From the NCBI GenBank assembly GCA_019912385.1, contig JAIOIW010000043.1, positions 1-64,000 of the forward strand: a stretch of DNA of 64,000 nt, read 5' to 3'. The stretch is from Notoacmeibacter sp. (GTDB taxonomy: Bacteria > Pseudomonadota > Alphaproteobacteria > Rhizobiales > Rhizobiaceae). Shown here in pieces: positions 27,301-35,775 of this stretch. A model generated the notes under the pieces. That model had not been told where the DNA came from. It was given only the letters and a program-made list of their open reading frames with translations, and made no database searches. How positions within the stretch are numbered: the first letter of the stretch is position 1; each line of letters begins with the position of its first letter. The position numbers and the translations under genes were made by a program.

Positions 27301-28716
27301 GGCGTCGGGCGGCGAGCAGAGATGGTTGACCGTGTGCCATACGAACCCCGCCGGCGCATCTTCATCGATCCGGCCGTCGCGGTATCCGAAGCCGAAATCG
27401 GCCCCGCCGGCCGCGTTCTGGCCGAGCGGCAGGCGAATGGGCGTAGCGTCCTCGCCCAGCGTGGCGGCGTCAAAGGCTTCGTCATACGTGTCGACCGGGC
27501 TCCATTTCCCTTCGTCACCCAGGGCCCACCGCTGGTTCTCGGCACCCTGATAGGTTGGCCAATAAGTACCGGGCCAGGGTTGCCGTGCGGCCTGATCCCC
27601 GCCGCTCGCGATCAGGCCGCGATGGCGCGCGATCAGCATGACATTCTGCCGAGGCGTCTTGGGGAACGCGATGTCGGAGATGGCGAAACGGTCGGCGCTT
27701 TCGCCGCCGTTCTCCGCCCTTACGGGAATGAGAAACTCCAGGCGCGCCGTCACCGGCTTGAAACGGCCCTTCTCGTCAAGCTCGACCGACCAGACCGAGT
27801 TGGTCCTTTCCTCCGGCGGCGCATCGGCGAATGCGGGATTATCAAAACCGGTATTCGACCAGACGGCATAGAACACGCGGACGGTTCCGCTTGCCGCCTC
27901 GCGGCGTACGCCGATCCCCCACACGCGGCGGCGGAAATCCGCCAGGTCCCAGCACTTCGGCGAGACTGCAAGAGCATCTGTCGCGCAATCCGACATCCGC
28001 GCAACCGACGCAGGATCGAATTCGACGACCGCCAAGGCCCGGGCTTTGCCGGTGGCCGCATCGATGAAGCCCGACCGGGCCTGGACGCCATGGTCAAACC
28101 GGTCCCGCTCATTGCCGTCATCGATGCCGAATGCGTGGATCATTCCGGTTTCGAGATCGGACACGATCAGTTGGCGGTGATAGGGATCGAAGGCGATATT
28201 GCCGAGCCCGGCCCCGGAATTCGCCCGGCCGTCAAGCGCCACGTCGGCAAATATATCGGGCGCGTAGCCATTTGCCGCGTCGAGCTTCCAGATCGTGCCG
28301 GGCCCGCCGCCCGGTCCCCACTGGCCGTCCATCCAGCCGTCGCCGGCACGCGCGAGGCCGTAAATCGAGGTCGCTGCCAGATAGATGTTTGGCGGCGTGG
28401 CGTCGTCGGTCGCGATGCCGAAGACCTGGCCGATCTCGGCTGCCGTCGCCAGCGGGCGCTGCGGACCGGCCTGCCCGCCCCGACCTGTAGTTTCGAAATC
28501 AAGGGCCTTCAAATCGATGATCTTGGCGACAACACCGTGGGTGTCGATCAACCAGCCACCCGGCTCGCCGGATTGCGCCGTTGATCCTGCTCCCGAGAAC
28601 TGCGTGACGATGGCATCGCCGGCTTGCGGCAACGCGTCCTGCGCCCACGACCGATGGGCGCAGAATCCCGTGACGATGAACAGGGACAGGAATATCGCCC
28701 GTGCGGATATCGCCAT
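24361..28716 (-). CDS. Large secreted CARDB plus Asp-box beta-propeller protein
   Basis: 1451 residues. Signal peptide (residues 1-26, ending SWAQ). The N-terminal 460 residues resemble a propeller-like or quinoprotein-like fold (GNIAFDPYHRQLIVSDLETG). Residues 489-592 are a CARDB domain (VSVTVANRG-type: VVISVTVANRGTG), followed by a second Ig-like module to about 690. From about 712 to the end is a sortilin/VPS10- or BNR-like beta-propeller with three Asp boxes (SADGGDNW, SIDGGGSW, SDDRGGSW) and the closing TRGRGVWEV. No sialidase catalytic residues are recognisable. The start has an excellent AAGGAGGAG at the right distance. It is coupled by ATGA to the DUF11-like gene; extracellular binding or structural role is inferred. 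Confidence 0.8.
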   Translation of the reverse strand: MAISARAIFLSLFIVTGFCAHRSWAQDALPQAGDAIVTQFSGAGSTAQSGEPGGWLIDTHGVVAKIIDLKALDFETTGRGGQAGPQRPLATAAEIGQVFGIATDDATPPNIYLAATSIYGLARAGDGWMDGQWGPGGGPGTIWKLDAANGYAPDIFADVALDGRANSGAGLGNIAFDPYHRQLIVSDLETGMIHAFGIDDGNERDRFDHGVQARSGFIDAATGKARALAVVEFDPASVARMSDCATDALAVSPKCWDLADFRRRVWGIGVRREAASGTVRVFYAVWSNTGFDNPAFADAPPEERTNSVWSVELDEKGRFKPVTARLEFLIPVRAENGGESADRFAISDIAFPKTPRQNVMLIARHRGLIASGGDQAARQPWPGTYWPTYQGAENQRWALGDEGKWSPVDTYDEAFDAATLGEDATPIRLPLGQNAAGGADFGFGYRDGRIDEDAPAGFVWHTVNHLCSPPDACLRTAEPFREAFPAWDTPDLAIDALETDPIQAVPGNPVVISVTVANRGTGASADARLNFVIDGELAESADVRALGAGESVLQRISWTADTPGLHRIRAEIVPATSEVDRDRFNNRADRRLWVAGEAGPKSDIRFDPVAGDAASPGVITLRATNPGFATIEPVDATVRLDGEPKGTVAIGPIYPGNNADIRIDLGNVTSGEHIVSLEADWPDNLFDRDLRKVTGWHITIPGPAMAASTLAPGNWLSLGPSIMVKGQPDGSQGRIDHLAVNPKNTDILYASAVRGGLWKSADGGDNWSPLTDDLSKQFGIKDLRNLIDASPLKGGAIALDPDDPDIIYYGTGSSRYGGGLGIYKSIDGGGSWHQIADETLTTGVSKLHVHRNAGGGATVYAATNQGFLRLAGADPKATAIGSSDWDTVRAGQVEDMAVDPDDQSRVYIAVLGAFLPRPGGSPAQVMDGLYRCTDADGASPSCTALTTDLPAMNTNASIRLDIYPKDTKTIYAAIARISTFAPGAPRLEIHRSDDRGGSWTLKTSFDDATPTKESLYNPYVRVHPSNPSVVWFGGVNLYKLDLDDANAKPIEIGIIHDDQHGMTFEPGASGSAVGYYVVGDGGVWRCAYEKGTNDNCKHRNYDLRVMEFYDIDVAENEPSLIAGGTQDNGTMVFTGSLEWNKTYQPRGGDGAYTPMSPANYNVVISQHQRMHEDDSGYSTWISASGLKGPWIRDLAGSADIPKAIKDRDFDSSFITFRPGNPDVVAIAGEEIYATDNATDYTTDANGTRFSSAFWTARGPEGSNVHGRVTRIAFQPDTGAWYAGTSEGQIWRSDQGIRTTWKLIWSRDFDKAEVVSIAFAPTDRDVLYILHRGGDPYRRVLRLQGLSTGVTGTPMGNNLPENREWLVLSGDGYDANRVYVGTDKGVFQGDVSRPTYDQWKPYNAGLPAIRINDLVVPTGRRNQASQAAGLAPERRLFAATRGRGVWEVDTGP

Positions 28717-28807
28717 GTGCCGCTCCTCCTTCTTGAAGGATGGCAAACGACGACCGGCAATGAATTGACGCCCGTCAACGTTGGAGCAAATCCGCTGGTG
28801 CGGACGA

Positions 28808-29503
28808 TCACTCGGCGGGCCGGGCCCCGATTTCGATGGTCAGGCGAAGCGATACGCCGCCCCGCACGACCACGACGTTCACCCGGTCTCCAGGCAAACG
28901 CGCCGCGACCGCCCGCACGAGCTCCGCCACGCCGGACAGCGCTACCCCGTCGAATTCGGTGATGATATCGCCCTGGCGGATTCCCGCACGTTCCGCCGGG
29001 CCACCCTCGCTGACCTTCACGACATAGACGCCGGATCCCGCAGCAGCACCCGTCTGTTGCGCGACAGCATCCGTCACGTTCTGGATCTGAAGCCCCACCC
29101 AGGCGGGACTGCCCACCGGTTTTGCGGTATCGTCGCGCGCCGGCGCGCTCTCCTCCCCGCCCTTGACGCCGGAGGCGCAGCAGGCGTCGGCAGCGGCCTC
29201 CGGGATGGCGTCCTTCAGCAGGCACAATCCGAACTCGGACGCGCCGCGATCGGGATTGCCGGGCCGGACATAGGTCCAGGAAAGACAGCGCTCCTCGTTA
29301 CGGCAAAGCGCGGCGCAACGCTCAATCCCTTCGTCGGCGGGTTCCGAAAGCGGCAATGTCTGGAATGTCGAGCCCGGGCGATCCGTACCGGTTTCCCATG
29401 CATCCGCGCGCGCTGCCAAAACCAGCACGACAAGCGCAGGCAGAACGGCGGATAAGAGCCAGGTTCTTTCGATACCCATCTTCGACAACCTCGCAACCAC
29501 CAT
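28808..29503 (-). CDS. Secreted PAN/apple-like plus PDZ protein
   Basis: 231 residues. A hydrophobic signal segment (residues 14-31, LLSAVLPALVVLVLAARA) leads to a PAN/apple-like region with paired cysteines (CAALCRNEERCLSWTYV ... GLCLLKDAIP ... CCASG). A PDZ domain occupies about residues 133-228 (GVYVVKVSEGGPAERAGIRQGDIITEFDG). There is no protease domain, so it is a scaffold or substrate binder rather than an HtrA protease. It is the first gene before the two large secreted proteins and may belong to their operon (91-base gap). The start could instead be ATG 29479. Function is not assigned. Confidence 0.7.
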   Translation of the reverse strand: MVVARLSKMGIERTWLLSAVLPALVVLVLAARADAWETGTDRPGSTFQTLPLSEPADEGIERCAALCRNEERCLSWTYVRPGNPDRGASEFGLCLLKDAIPEAAADACCASGVKGGEESAPARDDTAKPVGSPAWVGLQIQNVTDAVAQQTGAAAGSGVYVVKVSEGGPAERAGIRQGDIITEFDGVALSGVAELVRAVAARLPGDRVNVVVVRGGVSLRLTIEIGARPAE

Positions 29504-29637
29504 GATGGCTCTTTGCGAAAAGGGCGGCCATGGCGCTGTCGCCACAATAGCTTGCGCATGGCGGATCTCACAACCGGCACACAGACGGCCGGAAGAGATT
29601 CCCGCGCCCCCGGACGATGAATCAGGGACGGGAATGC

Positions 29638-30582
29638 CTATTGGGCACGGAAGGCGCTTGCCATTGCTTCCGTGCAACTCTTGTGAAGGAGGCGGATGAA
29701 GCCGTTCGTTTCGAGAAAAGCGGTATGCGCGAAATAGACTTTCATCGGCTCGATTCCCTGGAGCACGATCCGCCGTGTAGCGGGATGGTTTTCCGTTACG
29801 CTCCACTCGGGCACCACCGCATATCCGAGCCCCGATTCGACAAGCCGGGTTACGCTCGTGCTGCCCGACGCCGTCGTGACAATTCGCGGTGGTTCATCGA
29901 ACCGCCGCGAGAGATATTCGATGGCACGCGTGCGGATGGTCTGACCGGGCTCGTACGTGATAAAGGGGCGATCGGAAAAAAAGCCCAGATCTCCGTCCTC
30001 AAATGTCTCCTCGGTCCATTCGCGCGGGTAGATCAGCGCGAGGTGGTAAGCGCCGAGCAGGTGCTGCGAAATGGCCGCCTGGCTGAAACTTCTCTCGCTG
30101 ACAGCAGCATCGAGGGCGCCGTCCATCATCATCCGTTCCAGGGTCGTATCGCGCTCGAAAAACACGAGTTCGATGTCAGGTTCGGCCATTCGAAACAGCC
30201 GCAGGACATCGGGAAAGAAATGATGAAACAGGGCCTGCGGGACACCGACCCTCAGAACCGAGCGGACATCGTGCATCAACACGGCGATCCGCGACAGGAT
30301 CGTGTCGAGCTCCTCGCCAAGAGACGCATGGAGCGCCTTTCCCTGCGGCGTCAACTGGACCTTGCGCGCGCCCTTCTCCGCTTCGATCAACCGCTGGCCA
30401 TACATCTGCTCAAGGCGCCGCACGTGATTGGAAGCGGACTGATAGGAGATGTTCAGTTCGCGCGAGGCCGCGGAAAACGAACCCGTGCGCGCCACCAGGT
30501 GAAACGTCTGGAGCAGCGATATGTCGACTTTCGGCTTGCCGGCCTTTTCATTTGCGTATTTGGACAGCCGCTTTCTTTCCAT
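29638..30582 (-). CDS. LysR-family transcriptional regulator
   Basis: 314 residues. The N-terminal winged HTH is clear (ISLLQTFHLVARTGSFSAASRELNISYQSASNHVRRLE), followed by the periplasmic-binding-like effector domain. It is the last gene of the minus-strand transporter operon, 21 bases after the saccharopine-dehydrogenase-like gene, and is the obvious candidate to control the divergent catabolic operon through the region at 34066-34375. The effector is presumably the imported amino acid or a product. ATG 30582 was chosen over an in-frame GTG at 30594; neither has a strong ribosome-binding site. Confidence 0.9.
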   Translation of the reverse strand: MERKRLSKYANEKAGKPKVDISLLQTFHLVARTGSFSAASRELNISYQSASNHVRRLEQMYGQRLIEAEKGARKVQLTPQGKALHASLGEELDTILSRIAVLMHDVRSVLRVGVPQALFHHFFPDVLRLFRMAEPDIELVFFERDTTLERMMMDGALDAAVSERSFSQAAISQHLLGAYHLALIYPREWTEETFEDGDLGFFSDRPFITYEPGQTIRTRAIEYLSRRFDEPPRIVTTASGSTSVTRLVESGLGYAVVPEWSVTENHPATRRIVLQGIEPMKVYFAHTAFLETNGFIRLLHKSCTEAMASAFRAQ

Positions 30583-30603
30583 TAGCTTTGGCACATTCTG
30601 GCT

Positions 30604-31707
30604 TCACCGGGCCGCGGACTCCCCGATCAGCGGAGTAAAAAATCCGCTCCTGCGTAGCAAAGCCGGAGGCAATTCGCCATGGTCGAGAAATCCTTTGTGC
30701 GGCGCAAGCCCCGAACAGACAATATCGACGACGGATGCGGTATGCGCGGCGGTCGCGATGGAAACGGCACTTTGCGGGTTTCCCGCCCCGTCCCGGCTCG
30801 CTGTAATGGTTTGCAGGAAATGCTCCTCGCCTTGCCCGGATTTCGGTTGCAGCACCAGGGATATGATGACCCTGTCTTCGCTTACGGCGGGCAAACCGTT
30901 CATGAGCAGGTTGCGCAATTGATATAATCTGCGTCCAAGCCCCAGGTCGTGGATCAGGAAGCGCATGTAGTCGAGGTGGCCCGGATAGCGCAGCGTCTTG
31001 AAGATCAGGTTTTCCACGCGGCCGACCTGATGCCTCATCAGCCCGTCGAGGCTCCCCGCCGTCGTGAAGGCTTCGAAGGCTTCGCCGGCCAGGGACACCT
31101 CCTCGAGTTCCTGAAGCGGATCGAGCTTTGCGAGCTTGCCTCCCCTAATGGCAAGGCATGGTGCCGTGTACTCGGTAATGAGCCCGTCGATGCTCCACAT
31201 CAGCCCGTAGCCAAGGCGGTTTGACCGCTTCGCCGGCAACACGCCCACCCTGACCGCCAGGTCTGCGTCCTCACCCGACCGGGCGAGCATTTCGCCCGCA
31301 AGTGCCGTGACATAGCCGGGCGCAAGACCGCATGCGGGCACAACGCAGCTTTGCTCTTGCGCGCGCGATGCCACAAGCTGCGCGATCGACGGATCTTCGG
31401 CGATATCCACATAGTGGCATCCGCTGGCCTGGGCGATCTCGGCCACGTCGGGAAGGCGGGCGTCGGCGATCGTGCACACCACGGCTTGCGCGCCGGAAAA
31501 GGCGCGGGAAAGGCTCTCGCGAAATGCACCGGACAGCTCAAGTGTCTGTAGGCCCGAATTCGCGGGTTCCCGCAGGGCATCGAAGTCCTGGTGCGCAAGT
31601 ACGGCCTGATATCCGGGATCGGATGCAAGGACCCCGGCGATGGTCCGGGCCATGACATCGGCTCCGAGCACGACGACTTTTCGCGGATGGGCATCACGAT
31701 CAGGCAT
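30604..31707 (-). CDS. Saccharopine-dehydrogenase-like NAD(P)-binding protein
   Basis: 367 residues. N-terminal Rossmann fold ([21 protein letters not shown]), a middle segment [16 protein letters not shown] and [15 protein letters not shown], then a C-terminal domain as in saccharopine dehydrogenases and related opine or carboxynorspermidine enzymes. Reaction unknown; it would most likely reduce or oxidise an imine between an amino acid and an oxo acid. It overlaps the upstream ATPase gene by 8 bases, so it is co-expressed with the amino-acid transporter. In this catabolic island it may process the imported compound, but an exact role cannot be read. Confidence 0.72.
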   Translation of the reverse strand: MPDRDAHPRKVVVLGADVMARTIAGVLASDPGYQAVLAHQDFDALREPANSGLQTLELSGAFRESLSRAFSGAQAVVCTIADARLPDVAEIAQASGCHYVDIAEDPSIAQLVASRAQEQSCVVPACGLAPGYVTALAGEMLARSGEDADLAVRVGVLPAKRSNRLGYGLMWSIDGLITEYTAPCLAIRGGKLAKLDPLQELEEVSLAGEAFEAFTTAGSLDGLMRHQVGRVENLIFKTLRYPGHLDYMRFLIHDLGLGRRLYQLRNLLMNGLPAVSEDRVIISLVLQPKSGQGEEHFLQTITASRDGAGNPQSAVSIATAAHTASVVDIVCSGLAPHKGFLDHGELPPALLRRSGFFTPLIGESAAR

Positions 31708-32464
31708 GGAAGCGTGCCAGGAAGTTTTGCAGGCGTTCCGACTTCGGATTGTGCAGAAGTTCCTCCGGGCTTCCGGTCTCGGCAATCCTCCCTTGCTCCA
31801 TGAAGATGATCCGGCTCGCGGTATCCGCGGCGAAACTCATCTCGTGGGTGACAAGCACCATCGTCATGCCGGTTTCGGCCAGGCGACGGATCACCTGGAG
31901 AACTTCGCCGACAAGTTCAGGATCGAGCGCGCTTGTCACCTCGTCGAGCAGGAGCACGTCCGGCTTCATCGCCAGCGCACGGGCAATGGCGACGCGCTGT
32001 TTCTGGCCGCCCGACAAATGCGTGGGATATACGTCGCGCTTTTCAGCGAGGCCGACTTCGTCAAGCAAGGTCATCGCCGTCGCCTCTGCCTCGGCCGCAT
32101 CCTGTTTCAGCACGACGAGCGGTCCCTTGGTGATGTTCTGCAGCACCGTAAGGTGGGGAAACAGGTTGAAATGCTGGAATACCATTCCGACCCTGCGGCG
32201 CAGGTCGCCCACGCCGATCTGTTCGCCCTCCGAGCGGAACTTCCTGCGAACCTCAAGGCCCTTGAACCGAAACATGCCGGAAGTCGGTATCTCGAGCATG
32301 TTGAGGCAACGGATCAGTGTCGACTTGCCCGATCCGGAAGGCCCGATCAGGCTCAACAGTTCTCCGGGCATCAGATCCAGATCGATCCCGTTGAGCACCT
32401 GCAGCTTGCCGAAGGACTTCGTCAGGTCGCGTACGGAGATGATGGGCGTTTCGGTTTGTGTCAT
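31700..32464 (-). CDS. Polar-amino-acid ABC transporter ATP-binding protein
   Basis: 254 residues, GlnQ/HisP type. Walker [10 protein letters not shown], signature [17 protein letters not shown] and Walker [13 protein letters not shown] are all intact, with a histidine in LVTHEMSFA. It drives import through the adjacent permease. The island contains one permease only, so it would function as a homodimer. Confidence 0.93.
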   Translation of the reverse strand: MTQTETPIISVRDLTKSFGKLQVLNGIDLDLMPGELLSLIGPSGSGKSTLIRCLNMLEIPTSGMFRFKGLEVRRKFRSEGEQIGVGDLRRRVGMVFQHFNLFPHLTVLQNITKGPLVVLKQDAAEAEATAMTLLDEVGLAEKRDVYPTHLSGGQKQRVAIARALAMKPDVLLLDEVTSALDPELVGEVLQVIRRLAETGMTMVLVTHEMSFAADTASRIIFMEQGRIAETGSPEELLHNPKSERLQNFLARFHA

Positions 32465-32486
32465 CTGGTCGGTCCCGGTTGTCCCG

Positions 32487-33149
32487 TCAATCGCTGCGCC
32501 GCATGCGGCGCTCGAACTGATCGGCGATCTGCGTGAGGGGAAAAAGCATGCAGAAATACATGATCGCCGCGAGCGTGTAGCTCTCGAGCGGACGATAGGT
32601 CTCGGAGTTCACCACCGAGGTCATGTAGGTGAGCTCGGCAATCGAGATCGCATAGAGAAGCGACGTGTTCTTGACCTGGATGACCGACTGGTTGATGAAC
32701 GCGGGAAGCATCTTCTTCACCGCTTGCGGCATTATGATGTAGCGCATGGACTGCGGACCGGACATGCCGATCGCGGCAGCGGCTTCGCGCTGTCCCTTGT
32801 CCACGGCATTGATCCCGCCGCGGAAGATTTCCGCGTAGAACGATCCGACATAGAGCGAAAGCGTCAGCAGACCGGCCGTCGTGTTCGAGATCGAAAAGCC
32901 GAGAACCATCGGCAGCGCATAGTAGGCCCACAGAATTTGCACGAGCAGAGGCGTGCAGCGGAACAGTTCCTGGTAACTGCGGGCAAGGATACGCAGCGCC
33001 GGAAAGCGCGAAAGCCGTGCGAAACAGGTCAACAGACCGACCACGACGCCGATGGCGATCGAGCCGACCGTGTAGATGAACGTTGCCCAGATTCCGATGA
33101 GAAACAGGTCGAACGACTGAAGGACGGTATAGAAATCCCAGTGATACAT
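32487..33149 (-). CDS. Polar-amino-acid ABC transporter permease
   Basis: 220 residues with five or more membrane spans, HisM/GlnP family. The EAA loop is visible as [22 protein letters not shown]. The ATG at 33149 has CCGGAG upstream and gives the normal family length; upstream in-frame starts at 33170 and 33245 lack this. Together with the family-3 binding protein and ATPase it forms a complete importer for a polar amino acid or close analogue. Confidence 0.92.
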   Translation of the reverse strand: MYHWDFYTVLQSFDLFLIGIWATFIYTVGSIAIGVVVGLLTCFARLSRFPALRILARSYQELFRCTPLLVQILWAYYALPMVLGFSISNTTAGLLTLSLYVGSFYAEIFRGGINAVDKGQREAAAAIGMSGPQSMRYIIMPQAVKKMLPAFINQSVIQVKNTSLLYAISIAELTYMTSVVNSETYRPLESYTLAAIMYFCMLFPLTQIADQFERRMRRSD

Positions 33150-33228
33150 CGCCTGGTCTCCGGATTGCATGGAACGATCGAGGTATTGCGAACCGGCAGA
33201 CTGCCGGTTCGCGTTTCCCGTCAGGCGG

Positions 33229-34065
33229 TCAGCCGTTGACGTCAAAGCCTTCCGGCAGATCGTCGAGCGTGATGCCGAAAGGTTCGAGGCCCATCAGGAT
33301 CCAGGTCTGGTTGTTGCCGACGCGACGGTTGTAGTCGGCCCAGCCCGAGACGAACTTCTTCCAGACCTCGTCGGTGCCGTAATTGAGGCCGATGACCGAG
33401 GGGGACGACAGGATCGGCTCGGGCACGGCGACCGTTCCGAGTGCCGGGTTCTTCTTGGTCATGACCATGCCGTTGAGCACCGTGTTGATGACAGCGTCCG
33501 CCTTGCCAGTAGTTAGCGCGAGCACTGCTTCATCACGCGTCTTGAAACGCAGGATGTTCGCCTTCGGCAGGTAAGCCTTGGTGATCTGGTCCTGTGCCGA
33601 ACCGAGGTCGACGGCGATCGTGACCGCGGGATCATTGAGTTGCGCCCAGGATTTCCCCTTCAGTTCGTCCTTCGGTGTGATGATCACGAAACTGTTGTAG
33701 TAGGTGGGCGAAGAGAAGTGGACAGCCAGGGCACGGGCTGGAAGCGCCGTCAGCGCGAAGGCAAGATCGACCTTTCCGGACTGGACGTCGAGGATCGAGT
33801 TGGCCCAACTCGATTCCACCACTTCAAGCTCGACGCCGAGCGTCTTCGCCATGTCGCGCCCCATTTCCACGGCGAAGCCGCGCCATTCACCGGTCCGCGG
33901 ATCTTTCGAGAAATAGGGGTCTTCGTTGAGAATACCCGCCATGCGCAACGCGCCGTGTGCGCGAATCTCGTCGACTTTGGCTTCCTGCGCATTGGCAGTC
34001 GTCAAAGAAACCGCGACGGCCGCCACAGCGGCCAACCCGGTCAGAATTCGTCTGAATAACCTCAT
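33229..34065 (-). CDS. Family-3 amino-acid-binding periplasmic protein
   Basis: 278 residues. A Sec signal (residues 1-26, ending ANAQ) is followed by the SBP_bac_3 fold (GALRMAGILNEDPYFSKDPRTGEWRGF). It delivers an amino acid to the permease encoded next. An upstream GGAGAGG supports the start. It is the first gene of the minus-strand operon and faces the divergent catabolic operon across 310 bases. Confidence 0.92.
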   Translation of the reverse strand: MRLFRRILTGLAAVAAVAVSLTTANAQEAKVDEIRAHGALRMAGILNEDPYFSKDPRTGEWRGFAVEMGRDMAKTLGVELEVVESSWANSILDVQSGKVDLAFALTALPARALAVHFSSPTYYNSFVIITPKDELKGKSWAQLNDPAVTIAVDLGSAQDQITKAYLPKANILRFKTRDEAVLALTTGKADAVINTVLNGMVMTKKNPALGTVAVPEPILSSPSVIGLNYGTDEVWKKFVSGWADYNRRVGNNQTWILMGLEPFGITLDDLPEGFDVNG

Positions 34066-34375
34066 TTGAACCTCTCCATTTCAGCAGTCGGGCAGTACCG
34101 CCCTCGCTTGTTCCCATTGTTCCGCCCCGGCGTCGAACGCGCGCCGGACAGGTTTAGACGACATGCTTTGCGGGATGGGTTCAATACAAGATTGAATGGT
34201 TTACATACAATTTTTCTTGTATCTCAACATATTTACTCGTTCTCTGAAGGCTGTATCGGGTTAATTCTCCAATAATTATTGTAACTTCTTTGTTTTTTTT
34301 GGATAGCGCCACCTGAACCGAGCCATTAGCTTCGCCTCGGATCGACTGGACTTGGAGCAGGAAGTGTCGCTGCCG
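34066..34375. promoter_or_regulatory. Divergent promoter region with a LysR-type inverted repeat
   Basis: 310-base region, unusually AT-rich from about 34180 to 34310, between the transporter operon and the catabolic operon. It holds the inverted repeat ATACAA-N6-TTGTAT at 34205-34222, and another ATACAA at 34184-34189, 21 bases (two helical turns) away. This is the usual layout of recognition and activation sites for LysR regulators and fits the LysR gene in the operon. Both promoters should lie here; a T-rich run follows at about 34292-34300. Confidence 0.6.
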
Positions 34376-35527
34376 ATGGACTATGATGTGGTCATTGCCG
34401 GGGCTGGAGTCATTGGCGCATCGACCGCCTTTCACCTGGCGCGGCGCGGCATGCGCGTTGCCGTCATCGATGCCACCGGCCCGGCGGCTGCGGCTTCGGG
34501 GGCCTCGGATGGCGCCGTATCGGTCGCGTCGAAAAAGCCGGGCGTCATGGCGCGCCTTGCAACGGCCTCGCTCCTGTACACGCGGTCCCTGGCGCAGACC
34601 GGCGGTCCACTCCACGGGATCTATTCGGCCAGGCCCGGCTATTTCTTTGCCACCGATCCCGCCGAGGAACTGGCGCTCGACTCGCTCATCTCCAAGCTCT
34701 CCGGCCTTGGCGGCCCGGTTACCGTCACCGCGGACGGAAATGGAAACATCGGACTTGCGGGCCTAGGACCGACGGTCCGTCGTCTGGTTACCCTGACCGG
34801 CGAAGGTCACATGCTCGGTTTCGAAGCGGTGCGCGCATATCTCTCCGCCGCGAATATCGAGACGATCTGGCCCGACAGACTGATGCGATGGGAAGCGGAT
34901 GACGCTGGTATCACGGTCGAGACCAGCAAAGGACATCTGCGGGCAGGCAAGATGGTGGCGGCGCTCGGCGTCTCGAGCGCAGCGCTTTTCCCGGACCTGC
35001 CTGTCCTGCCGCGGGCCGGACAGCTGATTGTCACCGACCGCGCACCCGGTCAGCCGCTCCCGGGCGCATTGACCGCGGCATCCTACCTGATCGCGAAGAC
35101 GGCCGAGCGCCGCGCGCTGCCGAACCCTCCCGTGGTCATCGATCCGCTCGTTACGGGTCAGTTCCTGATCGGATCGAGCCGGGAAGATCACGGTGATCCG
35201 TCGCGCGTCGATTTCCCGACAATGCGAAAGCTTGTCGCCCGCGCCGTCGAGGTCTGGCCAGCGCTCGGGGCCCGTCAGATCATCCGTACGTTTGCCGGCA
35301 TACGAGCCGCAGTGATCGACGGCATGCCGATCGTCGGTGCCGTGCCGCAGACGCCGCGCCTGATCCTGGCGACGGGATTTGAAGGCGACGGGATTTGCCT
35401 TTCGGCTGTCATGGGGCGCGAAATCGCGGCGATGGTGGCCGGCGAGCCGGTCACGGACGGGCTCGCGGCGGATATTTCCGCTCTCACTCCGCGCCGTTTC
35501 GAAATCGGCGAAGCGAGGTCGGCATGA
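34376..35527 (+). CDS. FAD-dependent amino acid dehydrogenase, DAO-type subunit (D-hydroxyproline-dehydrogenase-like)
   Basis: 383 residues. The N-terminal FAD-binding GxGxxG is VIAGAGVIGAS, and the C-terminus has the DAO-type GIRAAVIDGMPIVG and ATGFEGDGICLS. It matches the flavin subunit of multi-component (HcnC-like) amine/amino-acid dehydrogenases that work with a small 2Fe-2S protein and a second flavoprotein. In characterised relatives such a trio oxidises cis-4-hydroxy-D-proline. ATG 34376 was chosen over an in-frame TTG at 34352. Its stop overlaps the next ATG (ATGA). Confidence 0.82.
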   Translation: MDYDVVIAGAGVIGASTAFHLARRGMRVAVIDATGPAAAASGASDGAVSVASKKPGVMARLATASLLYTRSLAQTGGPLHGIYSARPGYFFATDPAEELALDSLISKLSGLGGPVTVTADGNGNIGLAGLGPTVRRLVTLTGEGHMLGFEAVRAYLSAANIETIWPDRLMRWEADDAGITVETSKGHLRAGKMVAALGVSSAALFPDLPVLPRAGQLIVTDRAPGQPLPGALTAASYLIAKTAERRALPNPPVVIDPLVTGQFLIGSSREDHGDPSRVDFPTMRKLVARAVEVWPALGARQIIRTFAGIRAAVIDGMPIVGAVPQTPRLILATGFEGDGICLSAVMGREIAAMVAGEPVTDGLAADISALTPRRFEIGEARSA

Positions 35528-35775
35528 GCGGCAGGATCTACTGGAACGGCACGCCGGTGCCATTTCTGCCGGGCGAAAACGCGGCAAGCGCGTTGCTGCG
35601 GGCCGGTATCGCCGGCTTTGGCCGCACGCCCACCGGTCTTCCGGGCGGCGTGTTCTGCGCGATCGGCCAATGCCAGGGGTGCCTGGTCATGGCGGACGGC
35701 CGCCTCACCGAAGCCTGTTTGCTGGAATGCCGCGAAGGAATGCGGTTGTCGCCCCGGGGAGGCATGAATGAATGA
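35524..35775 (+). CDS. Small 2Fe-2S subunit of the flavin dehydrogenase
   Basis: 83 residues. Four cysteines in the order C45, C50, C53 and C65 (FCAIGQCQGC then EAC) fit a 2Fe-2S cluster like the HcnA-type small subunit. It would carry electrons between the two flavoproteins. ATGA overlap with the upstream gene and an 8-base overlap with the downstream one indicate coupled translation of a complex. Confidence 0.85.
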   Translation: MSGRIYWNGTPVPFLPGENAASALLRAGIAGFGRTPTGLPGGVFCAIGQCQGCLVMADGRLTEACLLECREGMRLSPRGGMNE

